From Phytophthora quininea (taxonomy: Eukaryota; Oomycota; Peronosporomycetes; Peronosporales; Peronosporaceae), in the NCBI GenBank assembly GCA_011947345.1, contig JAAVTG010000459.1, positions 1 through 64,000 on the forward strand: a stretch of DNA of 64,000 nt, read 5' to 3'. Made by a program: the position numbers and the translations under genes. Shown here in pieces: positions 54,924-64,000 of the stretch (the stretch's first letter is position 1; each line of letters opens with the position of its first letter). The notes beneath the pieces were generated by a model that saw only the letters and a list, made by a program, of their open reading frames with translations, was not told the DNA's origin and searched no databases.

Positions 54924-56267
54924 ATGTCTGCCGTCTTCTCCGCTTTGCAGGTCGCCGATCTGTTCGACGCCCAAGCCGCCGAGGCGCCGATCCACCGCCT
55001 GGTGTCGGTGCTGAATGCTCAGGCAGTGCAGATCCGCACGCTGCAGGAGCAGATACAAGGGCTGCAAGCTATTCAACAGCAAACGTTGACCAACTGCGAA
55101 AATCTGCGAGGTATGGTTGCACCGCTCGGTGATCGCTTGGGGATCTGGAAGGTGGCGTCACTGCGTTGCAGCAATCCCAAACTACTGCTGGCCGACAGTT
55201 GGAAGATATCGGCCAGCAGTTGGCTGGCAAAGCTGACCGGCATGAGCTTGAAGGTGCGGAAATGCACTCGAAAACGAGCTCAGAACGGCTGGGGAACGAG
55301 CTGCGCAACGAACTTGCAAGCCTGGAACTGGTACAATACCTGCAGACACAGCTGAGTGAGCTTCAAGAGAGGATGGAGACGGTCGACCGACAGCTTGCGT
55401 TCAAGATGGACAAGGTACGAAGAGCAAAATGCTTCTTATTTACATGGTAATCTCATGGTGCTATCGATTTCGCAGTCGGAATCCACTCGGTTGGATGGGA
55501 TTTTATCGCAGATCAACGCTTTCAGGCCCGTGACGACGGATATGGCGTCGCAATTGTTAAACTTACAAGCCCAGCAAGAAACCCTCGAGCGATCCATCTC
55601 GCATATCGATTCCGAGCAGCAGTCGCATCACAACGAACTGGGCGAGCTTTTAGATCACGTCGATGCATTACAGGGTATGGTTGACGGCGTCGAGGAGCGG
55701 CACCACCGAGCTGTAGCACCTCAGATCATTCGTCTGGACGGCAACGTGACGCAACTGCAGGACGCAGTGCACGAAATCAAGTCAGCCGCGGCTACCAGCG
55801 ATGATGCAGCCCGCAAGCTTTCTCTCAAACTGAACGCCAACCTTGGAGCTCTCACTTCCCAGCTCCAGCAACAACACCGCCACTTTGAGGTTGGTGTTTT
55901 ACTGGCGTTATTTCGTGGTGTGAAGAGCTGACCGTTTGTTCTGCAGCGTGCTCTTGCAGAGAAGGCACCGCATCTGGATATTGCAGCGGAACTGGTGGAT
56001 CTGAATCGCCAACTTACAACAAAAGTCTCACTCGTAGACCATAAAGCACTATCGACGAGTGTACAAGCTCTACAGTCACAGACCAAGAAGTTGCAACATC
56101 ATGTCAAGTTGAGCACTAGATTCGTGAACTGGTTCGCGCGTCGTGGAGAGGCGTATGAACACAATTTGGAACTTGTAGAGACGCAGTTAGAACGTTTGGC
56201 ACACGCCTCGCAGCCTCGAGACCGTGAACCTTTTGGTGATCGTGTTTGCTTTCCGCGGTCCCCATGA
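54924..56267 (+). CDS. Coiled-coil protein of unknown function
   Basis: Three exons (54924-55414, 55476-55889, 55947-56267) join in frame through GT..AG introns of 57-61 bases. The product is about 410 residues and almost wholly heptad-rich ('IRTLQEQIQGLQAIQQQTLT', 'LLNLQAQQETLERSISHIDS'). Reminiscent segments repeat roughly every 100 residues, suggesting a long rod. One frame break in the GGGG run at 55139-55142 is equivalent to one missing base. It ends a few bases from the 3' end of the convergent cNMP-domain gene. No function is assigned. Confidence 0.6.
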
Positions 56268-56274
56268 AGTGGGG

Positions 56275-59200
56275 CTATGTTTTGGACCGGGTGATGAACT
56301 GTTGAAACAATTCGCGGAGAGAGGCACGCTCTTCTATCTCTTTGGACCGAACCAGAGACTTCCTGGCATTCCTATCAGTGCTCACAAAGGCTTTTTCTGC
56401 TGGTCGAAGAGAATGTTTATCCAACGCTTTACGCGGTGGTTTAGGTCTCTTTGCTCGTTGCTCCTGAAGTTGTGTGTTTAAAGCTGCAAGTTCTGCTTGA
56501 CGCTGCTGTTGCACTTTACGGTCATGATGGACGTCCCTCTGGGATTTTTCTCTGCTTCCGATGGGGCTGTCGAGTTGTCCTGGTTGGTGTCAAGATCGTT
56601 AGCCGGAACATAAATTGATTCGCGAGGTGTTGCGAGATGATAACGTGAACTTGTTGGGTCCGCGCTGACGCCGTCAACGGCAAAAGTGGGAGGTTGAGAA
56701 TTCTCCTCTTGGTTGGACTTAAGTGGAGGATGAGCGATCTTCTTACTGAAAGGACGATGTGGGGCAAACGTTAATGGGATCGACGGAACTCGTACATCAA
56801 TTCGAGCTCGTTCAGCTCCACCTTCATCCTCGTCATCTTCATCCGCTGCTGGTGCAATATGTGGACGAACTCCATTATAAATGATTCGAAGCCGCTCCTG
56901 CTCCACTTCGTATAGCAGCTCGGTGTAGTCTTTCTTCATCTTCTCGCGGTAATCACGACCACCCAAACTGATGGTATCCCCGCAGCTTTGTGACAGTTCA
57001 TCCATCGCTGCGGTGCAAGCGTCAGAAGCGCGATTGAGCTTGGAGAAAAGTGCGTCACGCTCTTTTTCCTCGCGTAGGCGATGAGTTGAAATCGAGCGGA
57101 AGTGGCGGCGGGGGTCGCTTGCGAGCAGCTCGAACTCCCACAGCGTCTTCATGAAGCTCTCTCGAACAATGATGGCGTTGCGAACTTTCTCCCAGAGCTG
57201 TACAGCCAGCGCGAACTGGTCGTAATGGCCGACATGCGTGTATTTCAGCACAAGATCAAGTTTGTCTTTTGGTGGCAGCCGTAATTCATTGAGCACGGAA
57301 TCCATGCGTCGCTGCAAGTCTACTCGCAATGGAATTGGAGCGTTACTGTGGCTTTTTGTGAATCGGCGGGGACTAACGTTCCGTGTTGTTTGATATGTGA
57401 ACCATGAGCTGCACAAGCTGTAATTGACTTGTTTCGAATTGGCGTGTCGGCAAAGTGCTTTTGGATAAGAACGTGTTGAGCTGTCTCCTTGTCCAGCAAC
57501 TTGCTGTGTCTTGCCATGGTCACCGAGGACTGCGAGGTCAGCATGATGTTCAACGCTGACTTTCGAGCGTGGGTCAAGGAAGTAGACCTAATATGATCCG
57601 TCTGGTTCGTGGATGAAACCGGGGGCGAAGGCTCTCCATTTGATTCGCCTTCTGATTTACTCGTTTCAGGGATAACAATCTCTTCCTTCTTTGGGGGTTC
57701 GAGAACTCTGACGATTTCGTCGACAATCTCGGGTTTGTTATTTTCTGCCAGAAGGCCCCGCGTTGGCGATGCGAGTGGGGTTGCTGGGGTTGCATTCAGC
57801 ACGGGAACAGTTTTGGATTGAGAGGAAGGTGCAGACAGAGTGTTGACTTGTGAGGTAAAAGACGCACTTCGAAGGCGTCCTCGGAATGGCGAGCTCAGCG
57901 CCGGCAAACTCTCTGGGTTACGGTCAGTTGGTGTTCGGGCTTCATCCCCAGAATGGTCGTCTTCGACGTCATCATCTAGCCACCATTCCGTTGCTTCTGG
58001 GGCTTTGATTATATCGATTTCGGATTGTTTTCGTGGACTCGCTTCCGAAGCCAATTGATCGGAGGGTGCGCTGTACACGAGGCGCGCTTTCATGATAGAC
58101 CGTCGAGCATTTAGTTGCTTGTAATATTCTCGAATCTGTTCGGCAGTATCTGCGGTCGTTCCCGTCGCTGCTTCGACTTGTGGAGAGTCATTTTCAGACA
58201 GAGACTCGGGCAGTTTGTGCACCGCGTCATGCTCTGGGATGTTGTTTTCTTTGCTATCAACCCCTGATGCCGGATCGAAGTGCGGGTAGAAGTGGTGGCG
58301 TGACCATGGCAGTTCGAACCGAGGTTTGGTAGATGTCCCTTTTCCCTGGAAATACTCTTCATCGCCGCCTTGCTCTTGCTCTAACGACAGCGATGATAGC
58401 TCTTCCATTGCGCTCTGCAATGCTGCCAGAGCTGCTGCCCGCTCTTCGGCCTCAAGACCAGCCCGGAAATCGCGAAGCTTCTCGTCACGGACTTCGTGCC
58501 ACCGCGCAACATTAGCTTCTGCTGCTGCCGTCGGTGCTGCAGTCGCTGGACGGCGCGTAGAAAAAGAATGGCGAAATGATCGTGCAAGGCGCTTAGCGAT
58601 CACTGCAGGAGAAGACGACGGTCGTCTAGGCTGGACGACATTGGTGACCGCAGCCAACGCCCCGGGAAGCACTTTACCTCCGAAAAATCTGTGCAAAAGC
58701 GTCTCAAACGCCAACTTTGATAATACCAGAGCCTTGACACCTTCCGGTGATTGAGGAGTTAGCGTTCGTGGCCAACGCTCCGAGTTGCGAACCATGCCTA
58801 GCTCTCCAAGACAAATCGGAGAAGAAATAGTGATGTTTCCTCCGGTAAATGGGCTTTCACTGCCTGGTGTGGAATCTCCTGTGGTTACCGCTGTTAATGC
58901 ACCTTCCAAAACGATGATCAAGGAATCCATTTCCGTGCTTCTTGTGCAGAGCGTATCGCCACGAGCTAGAATTTGCCACTTAGAGGCTCTTGCTACTTCA
59001 AGAAGTTGGTCGATGGTTAGCCCCTGAAGCAGCGGCGTAGCCAACAGTGTTGCCACAAACAAGCGTAAATGTTGAGCTGTTTCCTCTCTCGATAGCAGTG
59101 GATCCGCCCAAAGCGGATAATTCTCGCGCTTTCGGTCGTACAAGAACGTTACCACACGCTCTTGGATGAGCTTTAAGGTCTCTTCCGACAATTTTACTGG

Positions 59201-60152
59201 ACTCGCAGGTGCTTGCGCTGCTTGAAGCAATTTCATAGTTGTTGATCTAACCGGTTGCCAAGATTTTGCAAGAAGCCTCTCTAATGCCTGCAATTTGAAC
59301 GCATGAACGGACTTTACCTTTTCTGACAACCCGGATTCAGCTGCTTGTTGGCTTTGAATTCCACGACCAGCGTCTGCTGGAGCGCTGACAGCTCGAGATG
59401 TTACAAGACTCTCCGACTTGCTAGAGACTCCAGCGCTTCTTGATTGTCTTCGAAGGACAAACGACTGCTGATGGTTCTTCGTAATAATGGAGAACTCGGT
59501 CTTCTGGCCGCAATTCTTGTCGTCCTTGCGGTCTGCCTGGTGGATGCAATCCATGACGGCGCTGATTGTCACGTGGCGACGAAGTTCCAGTTTGTACAGT
59601 GATGCAAGACGCACCACCTGCGCTTCATCCGGTAGAACGCCATTCGCTTGACTACGTCGCACGAATGATCGAACAGCGTAGAAGATTTCCTCCCTAATGT
59701 TATCGCAGTTCGACGCAGTCGACGATACGCGCTTCGAGCGTCCACAAAGCCTCGGGCGGAGATTGATTGCGTCACACAGTCAGCACTGGGCTCGGATGCA
59801 GCTAGTAACATCATCTGATGGAATTGTTGAGGCTGTCCCTTCAACTGCTGCATGAGCTGAGCTACATGTCGCTCAAGCTGCTGATACCAAGGCGCTTTTG
59901 TGTCGGGAATTTCAGTCGGCTCTTTCTCAGTTCCTCGTCGATCTTGTAGAATTTTGCTACTTTCGCTCTGATATTGGCAGGGATTTCTGCTGGCAGTAGC
60001 GGGTGGTCACATTTCCGCAGGTCTCGGACGTTTGTGGTCATCCACGCGCCTGCTCCGTTCAGAGCTCGCTGCAGCGCCAGCGTCGCATTCTTGTCTGGGG
60101 ACTGGACACGATCGCTCTCAGCGTCGTCCAGCATAGCGATCGGTACTTCCAT
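56275..60152 (-). CDS. Large protein with a cyclic-nucleotide-binding-like domain and coiled coils
   Basis: Five overlapping frames (60152-59862, 59853-59569, 59662-57320, 57416-56478, 56514-56275) read on from one another. Each shift is equivalent to one missing base (about 59915-59930, 59715-59735, 57353-57357 and 56544-56548), so one gene of about 1,290 codons is proposed. The middle part has a cNMP-binding-like domain, 'ILARGDTLCTRSTEMDSLII' continuing to VLEGALTAV and 'PICLGELGMVRN', but lacks an obvious phosphate-binding Arg motif. A disordered Ser/Pro-rich region follows. The C-terminal helical region contains 'LDLVLKYTHVGHYDQFALAV'. It may be a flagellar or signalling scaffold, which is inferred only. 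An alternative is two genes divided near 57350. Confidence 0.55.
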
Positions 60153-60305
60153 GAGGAAAGTTTAGTAAATGCGGGACCGGACTTGGCAGTCTAATTTTGC
60201 TTTGACAGTCGGAGTGATGGTCTTCAACTTGCCTTTTGTGGTGCACACATTGGTACATACTATGGTACACTATAGAGAGCGGGTAGAGTTCCGAACACAT
60301 CCCTT

Positions 60306-60320
60306 TCATTCGGGCTTTCC
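60306..60320 (+). promoter_or_regulatory. Possible oomycete initiator-like element before the GT71 gene
   Basis: TCATTCGGGCTTTCC lies immediately before the start codon at 60321 and resembles the oomycete initiator. If it is the transcription start, the 5' untranslated region would be very short. The match is by eye only. Confidence 0.3.
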
Positions 60321-62104
60321 ATGGCGTCTCCGCTGCCGCTGCGCTCTCGCTCGAGCGTCCCAAGCCGGGCAAGACTTACCGCTACTTCTTTTAGAGCTCC
60401 TCGTATTGGTCTTCTGACTTTATTCGCAGTGATTGGCGTCTACGCGTTGGGTTTCGTTCTGTGGAGTGTCAGTCTCAGTTCATTGTCAATCGACTCCCAA
60501 GACTCGGACGCTACTAGCGACGTGAAGCTCAACCCGAAGGTACTGAGGCAACTAGAGAGACGAAAGAGACTGGAAGCCGGTAGTAGTAGTCTGGACGGGG
60601 TATGGATGAGCAGTGCACATTGGCTCAGCACTAGCAGCAGAGCTCCAGAGCTGCGTTGTCTTCGCTGGGTTCAGACAGATAATTGTGGACAAGAAGGCAA
60701 AGGAGTCAACACCAAGAGCAGAGGATGCGACCACTTCGTTCGAGGAGGAGTGGCTGGTCATTGTTTGATGGAGGATGCTGCAACAGGGGAGCAAATACAG
60801 ACCATGCACATCTCGTGCGATACGTTGGATCCCAGTGTGATGCTGAGCTGTCGACATGCAGTCGACTTTGTGGATTTCCAGTGGGCTGTAGCGAAGCTAG
60901 CAGCAAATGTTGAGAAAGAGAAGGAGCAGAAAGCGTTGAGGACGAATGGAGGTGACTCGAACAAGGGGATAGTTATGGTCATGTACCCGAAGCTGCTGGT
61001 TAGTGCTTACGCGACGATCCGAACGCTCCGTACGATGAATTGTACTTTGCCCATAGAGTTGTGGTACCTTGAGACTGAAATGGGTAAAGGTAGCGCCAAC
61101 GAGACACTGATGGAGACGATACCGACGAAGCTGCGAGACGAATCCGGACCATTGACACTGCGCTCCATTAACGATCCGAGGGTTGCTGGGTTTAGTTCCA
61201 AGGTGTACGCAATCCTAAACTCTGCGTTCGACCAAGTTCTCTTCCTTGACGCAGACAACGTCCCTGTGATGGATCCAACCTATTTGTTCAAGATGCCCGA
61301 GTTTGTCGAGACCGGAGCCATTTTTGGCCAGACTTTTGGCATCCACTGCACAGCATTTTCAACATCAACGCAGAATCGCTACTATGGGAGATGCTCGGCA
61401 TGCCTTATATCGACATGTTTGAGCAGGAGAGCGGCCAGTTGATGATTGACAAGCCTCGCTGCACGGGAGCCCTCCAAATGCTGTCCCTGTTTGTCTTTAA
61501 TGATCCGAACCTCTTTTCACGGTACAAGTTGGCGCATGGAGACAAAGATCTCTTCCGACTAGCGTGGCTAAAGACCAAGACCTCGTTCCACATGATCGCC
61601 AATCCTCCAGGTATTGCCGGTTCTGTACGGGAGAAAAAGTTCTGTGGCATGACAATGGTCCAGTTTGACCCTCGAGGACAGGTTTTGTTTTTGCATCGCA
61701 ACGCAAGGAAATTAACTGGTGGACTTGGCCCCAAACATCTTCCAGACACGCAGATTTGGACGCACTTGCAGCGCTTTCGGTATCGGGCTGCGTCTCCGCA
61801 TGCACCTGAAATGGAGGCAGCATTTGAGGCATTAAAGCCTACCATCCCTGCCGATGTCAGGATCGGCAACTCCCGCGTAACCGTCGGAAACCTCGACATG
61901 TCGTACGATTTCCTGCGCAAGAAGTACGCGGTTGGCATCTTCAACGGCGCACCGGAGTTTGACGAAACGCAGTGGTGCTATGGCCAGCCCAAACTAACGG
62001 TTCCAAGGTACAAGACGATTGCGTGGGAGGAAACTCCGTTTTCAAATGTGGAAGTTGACTTGCTGAAGTATGCTGCAGAGGCCGCAGCCTTGTTGAAGGG
62101 GTAA
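60321..62104 (+). CDS. GT71-type alpha-mannosyltransferase (MNN1-like), copy 1
   Basis: This is a Golgi type II membrane glycosyltransferase that would add alpha-linked mannose to glycans. The N-terminus is basic and is followed by one membrane anchor (IGLLTLFAVIGVYALGFVLW). The luminal part has a Cys-containing region. The catalytic part has 'VMYPKLLVSAYATIRTLRTM', 'LPIELWYLE', the DxD-type 'FLDADNVPV' and 'DKDLFRLAWLK'. 'FEQESGQLMID' and 'CGMTMVQFDPRGQVLFLHRN' complete the family pattern. The frame breaks in the T-run at 61321-61325, just after the DxD region, and one missing base restores about 594 residues. Copy 2 follows in tandem 221 bases downstream. Confidence 0.82.
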
Positions 62105-62325
62105 AACACACACAGATATTTATTGGCTTTTCATATGTTTGGTGTCGACTTAGTCTCGTCTCAGCTTATTTCACCGAAATATCACATTCGAAGAATCTTG
62201 TATGACCGTTAAATCGCTATCAAACTCTAATTCAACAACATACTTTTTCGTAAATCGACAATGCGTACGACACTCGTTTTCTGCCCGCAGTTCCCGCTGC
62301 ATCCACCGCGCCATTTGAGCTGCTC

Positions 62326-64000
62326 ATGGCTCCGGTGTCGCGGTACCCGATGACTTCCAACATGCACGTCCACTCGTCGCCTTCGCGATCCATGCCGCGC
62401 CCTCCGTGGACCAAGCCGCTCATCATGTACGTGGGCGTGGGCGTCTACACTGGCTGCCTGCTCTTCTGGTGGCTCTATCTACGTGGAGACGCCACTCGAC
62501 TGGGCATGTCACGGTGGACAAGTGCCGTACTACCCAATGGCCAGTCAGCACTTGAGTCCAAGCTCTACAACAAGGCGTTTGCTCTTGATAGTGAAGACGG
62601 TTCCCTTACAGCGTCTGATACACTTTTAGAGACGTTTGTAAGAGGCATCGGACCAGTAGACCCGGAGCTGTTGGCACTGCATCAACGATACGGAGTCCCA
62701 GACTTGACCTGTGTGGGGTGGAGACAAACTGGCGGGTGCAGTCCTGATGGACCAAGAGAACCGGACAGAGACTTAAGCTGCGGAGGAATTGTCCAAGCTG
62801 GAGCGTCGGGTTACTGTGTTTTAGAAGATGAAGCTACAGGAGAAGAGTTCCAAGCTATACGGATTGGATGTACGTCATTGAGAGATAAGACGACCTTTAA
62901 GTGCAGTCAAGCAGTGGACTTTGCACGGGTGGCGCCTCAAGTGAACGCTCTTATTGCGGTGAAAGAGAGGGAGTTAAATATCCAGGAGAAGAACCGTACG
63001 AACCGGGTTTTAGAGAGTGATAATCCTACTGCGACGCGGTTACGAGGAGAAATGGAGACAGCTTTGCAAGTTGAAAACAAGCCGGAGGTAAGCCGAGGAG
63101 TGCTGATGGTGGTGTATCCGAAGCTATTGCAGAGTGTCCATGCAACAATTCGATTACTGCGGAGCTACAATTGCACGCTTCCAGTTGAATTGTGGTTTTT
63201 AGAGAAAGAGATGGGGCCCAATCCGTTGGGGTATTCGCGTGTGCTGCAGTCACTGGTGAAGGACTACGGACCCATTTCACTCAAAAGAATTAGGGATGAC
63301 CTGGTTGTTGGCTTTACGTCAAAAGTGTATGCGTTGGCGCATTCCGACCTCGATCAACTCTTGTTCTTGGATGCAGACAACGCGCCAGTTAAAGACCCCA
63401 CGTATCTGTTTGATACCCCCGAGTTTTTGACGACTGGGTCCGTGTTTTGGCCGGACTTTTGGACACCTAGTAAAACGATTTTCAATATCCGAGAGGAATC
63501 TCCGATCTGGGAACTAATTGGCACACCATTCGTCAACATGTTTGAGCAAGAAAGTGGCCAATTGCTCATCGACCGTCGGAAGACGGCGGTCGCGCTACAT
63601 ATTGCTCAGTTTTTAGCCATGCGCGAACCACGCCATTTAGAGAAGCTTCGTCTGACATACGGCGATAAAGATCTATTCCGATTGGCGTGGCTCAAGACGG
63701 ACACGCCGTTCCACATGATTGTCACGCCCCCAGCATCGGCAGGTATGATCCGAGGGAAGCAGTACTGCGGAATGACAATGGTACAGTACGATACGCGCGG
63801 CGAGGTGATTTTCTTGCATCGCAACGGCAAGAAGCTGACAGGCGAAGAGAATTACGAGAAGGATCACACGTGGAAGCAGCTTCAAACTTTTATCTTTCCA
63901 AAGTCCATCGCATCCGTTGATGTTGATTTCAAGAAGCGATATGCATTTATACAAAGATTCTACAACATTAGTATTTTCCAGGGAGGACGAGGCTTCGTCA
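62326..64000 (+). CDS. GT71-type alpha-mannosyltransferase, copy 2 (cut by window end)
   Basis: An uninterrupted frame from the ATG at 62326 runs out of the window after about 558 codons. It has a membrane anchor (MYVGVGVYTGCLLFWWLYL), a Cys-containing luminal stem and the same catalytic landmarks as copy 1. These are 'VVYPKLLQSVHATIRLLRSY', 'LPVELWFLEKEMG', DxD in 'FLDADNAPV', 'FWPDFW', 'FEQESGQLLID', 'GDKDLFRLAWLK' and CGMTMVQYD. Tandem arrangement and shared motifs indicate duplication. The sequences have diverged clearly, so the event is not recent. Later upstream Met codons (62350, 62362) are also possible starts. Confidence 0.85.
   Translation, partial: MAPVSRYPMTSNMHVHSSPSRSMPRPPWTKPLIMYVGVGVYTGCLLFWWLYLRGDATRLGMSRWTSAVLPNGQSALESKLYNKAFALDSEDGSLTASDTLLETFVRGIGPVDPELLALHQRYGVPDLTCVGWRQTGGCSPDGPREPDRDLSCGGIVQAGASGYCVLEDEATGEEFQAIRIGCTSLRDKTTFKCSQAVDFARVAPQVNALIAVKERELNIQEKNRTNRVLESDNPTATRLRGEMETALQVENKPEVSRGVLMVVYPKLLQSVHATIRLLRSYNCTLPVELWFLEKEMGPNPLGYSRVLQSLVKDYGPISLKRIRDDLVVGFTSKVYALAHSDLDQLLFLDADNAPVKDPTYLFDTPEFLTTGSVFWPDFWTPSKTIFNIREESPIWELIGTPFVNMFEQESGQLLIDRRKTAVALHIAQFLAMREPRHLEKLRLTYGDKDLFRLAWLKTDTPFHMIVTPPASAGMIRGKQYCGMTMVQYDTRGEVIFLHRNGKKLTGEENYEKDHTWKQLQTFIFPKSIASVDVDFKKRYAFIQRFYNISIFQGGRGFV

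Overview
The window reads as oomycete nuclear DNA, most likely Phytophthora or a close relative. It carries a Crinkler (CRN) effector with the LFLAK-type and HVLV.xP motifs, a candidate RXLR-dEER effector and short introns of about 55 to 85 bases with GT..AG ends. It also carries flagellar (CFAP96-type) and mannosyltransferase genes typical of zoospore-forming stramenopiles. No rRNA, tRNA or CRISPR array could be supported.

Layout. Bases 1 to about 21,400 are transposon- and effector-rich and gene-poor. They hold a decayed Harbinger transposase, a hAT transposase gene found in two halves on opposite strands, an orphan CRN nuclease-like fragment, a decayed GC-rich coding block and a largely open piggyBac-type transposase. 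A 5 kb near-perfect inverted repeat (13,773-18,739) with a 654-base centre follows, then a CRN effector on the minus strand. From about 21,660 to 64,000 the window is compact and gene-rich, with many neighbours under 200 bases apart. In order: a small membrane protein, a BT1/folate-biopterin transporter, TIM21, an RFC small subunit, IFRD, a broken RXLR gene, a glycine-rich secreted protein, CFAP96, a GH1 beta-glucosidase, a second inverted copy of the glycine-rich gene cut into a SUMO fragment, PKR1-like, SFT2-like, NUP160, a purple acid phosphatase, NOC1/CEBPZ, a twin DUF7726-like gene, acetate kinase, a coiled-coil protein, a DUSP/Tudor-knot protein, a PX protein, a second coiled-coil protein, a large cNMP-binding-domain protein and two tandem GT71 mannosyltransferases, the last cut by the window end.

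Two structural results stand out. First, the two hAT halves meet exactly in frame at a TTAA, and both junctions carry a piggyBac-type end (5712 and 10160). The simplest history is a piggyBac insertion into the hAT gene followed by an inversion. Second, the 5 kb palindrome has arms that appear nearly identical except for the copy number of a 54-base tandem repeat (7 against 5). If transcribed it would give a very long hairpin RNA, but an assembly or chimera artefact must be excluded.

Quality caution. Many conserved housekeeping genes in the right part are broken, and the breaks consistently behave like one missing base, usually in a run of 3 to 5 identical bases. That pattern points to homopolymer deletions in an unpolished assembly rather than to real pseudogenes. 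Such genes are annotated here as single loci with the break noted.

The genes do not form one pathway. They are ordinary eukaryotic neighbours, several in divergent pairs separated by 120-170 bases (RFC/IFRD, SFT2/NUP160, NOC1/DUF7726-like, cNMP-domain/GT71) that probably share bidirectional promoters.
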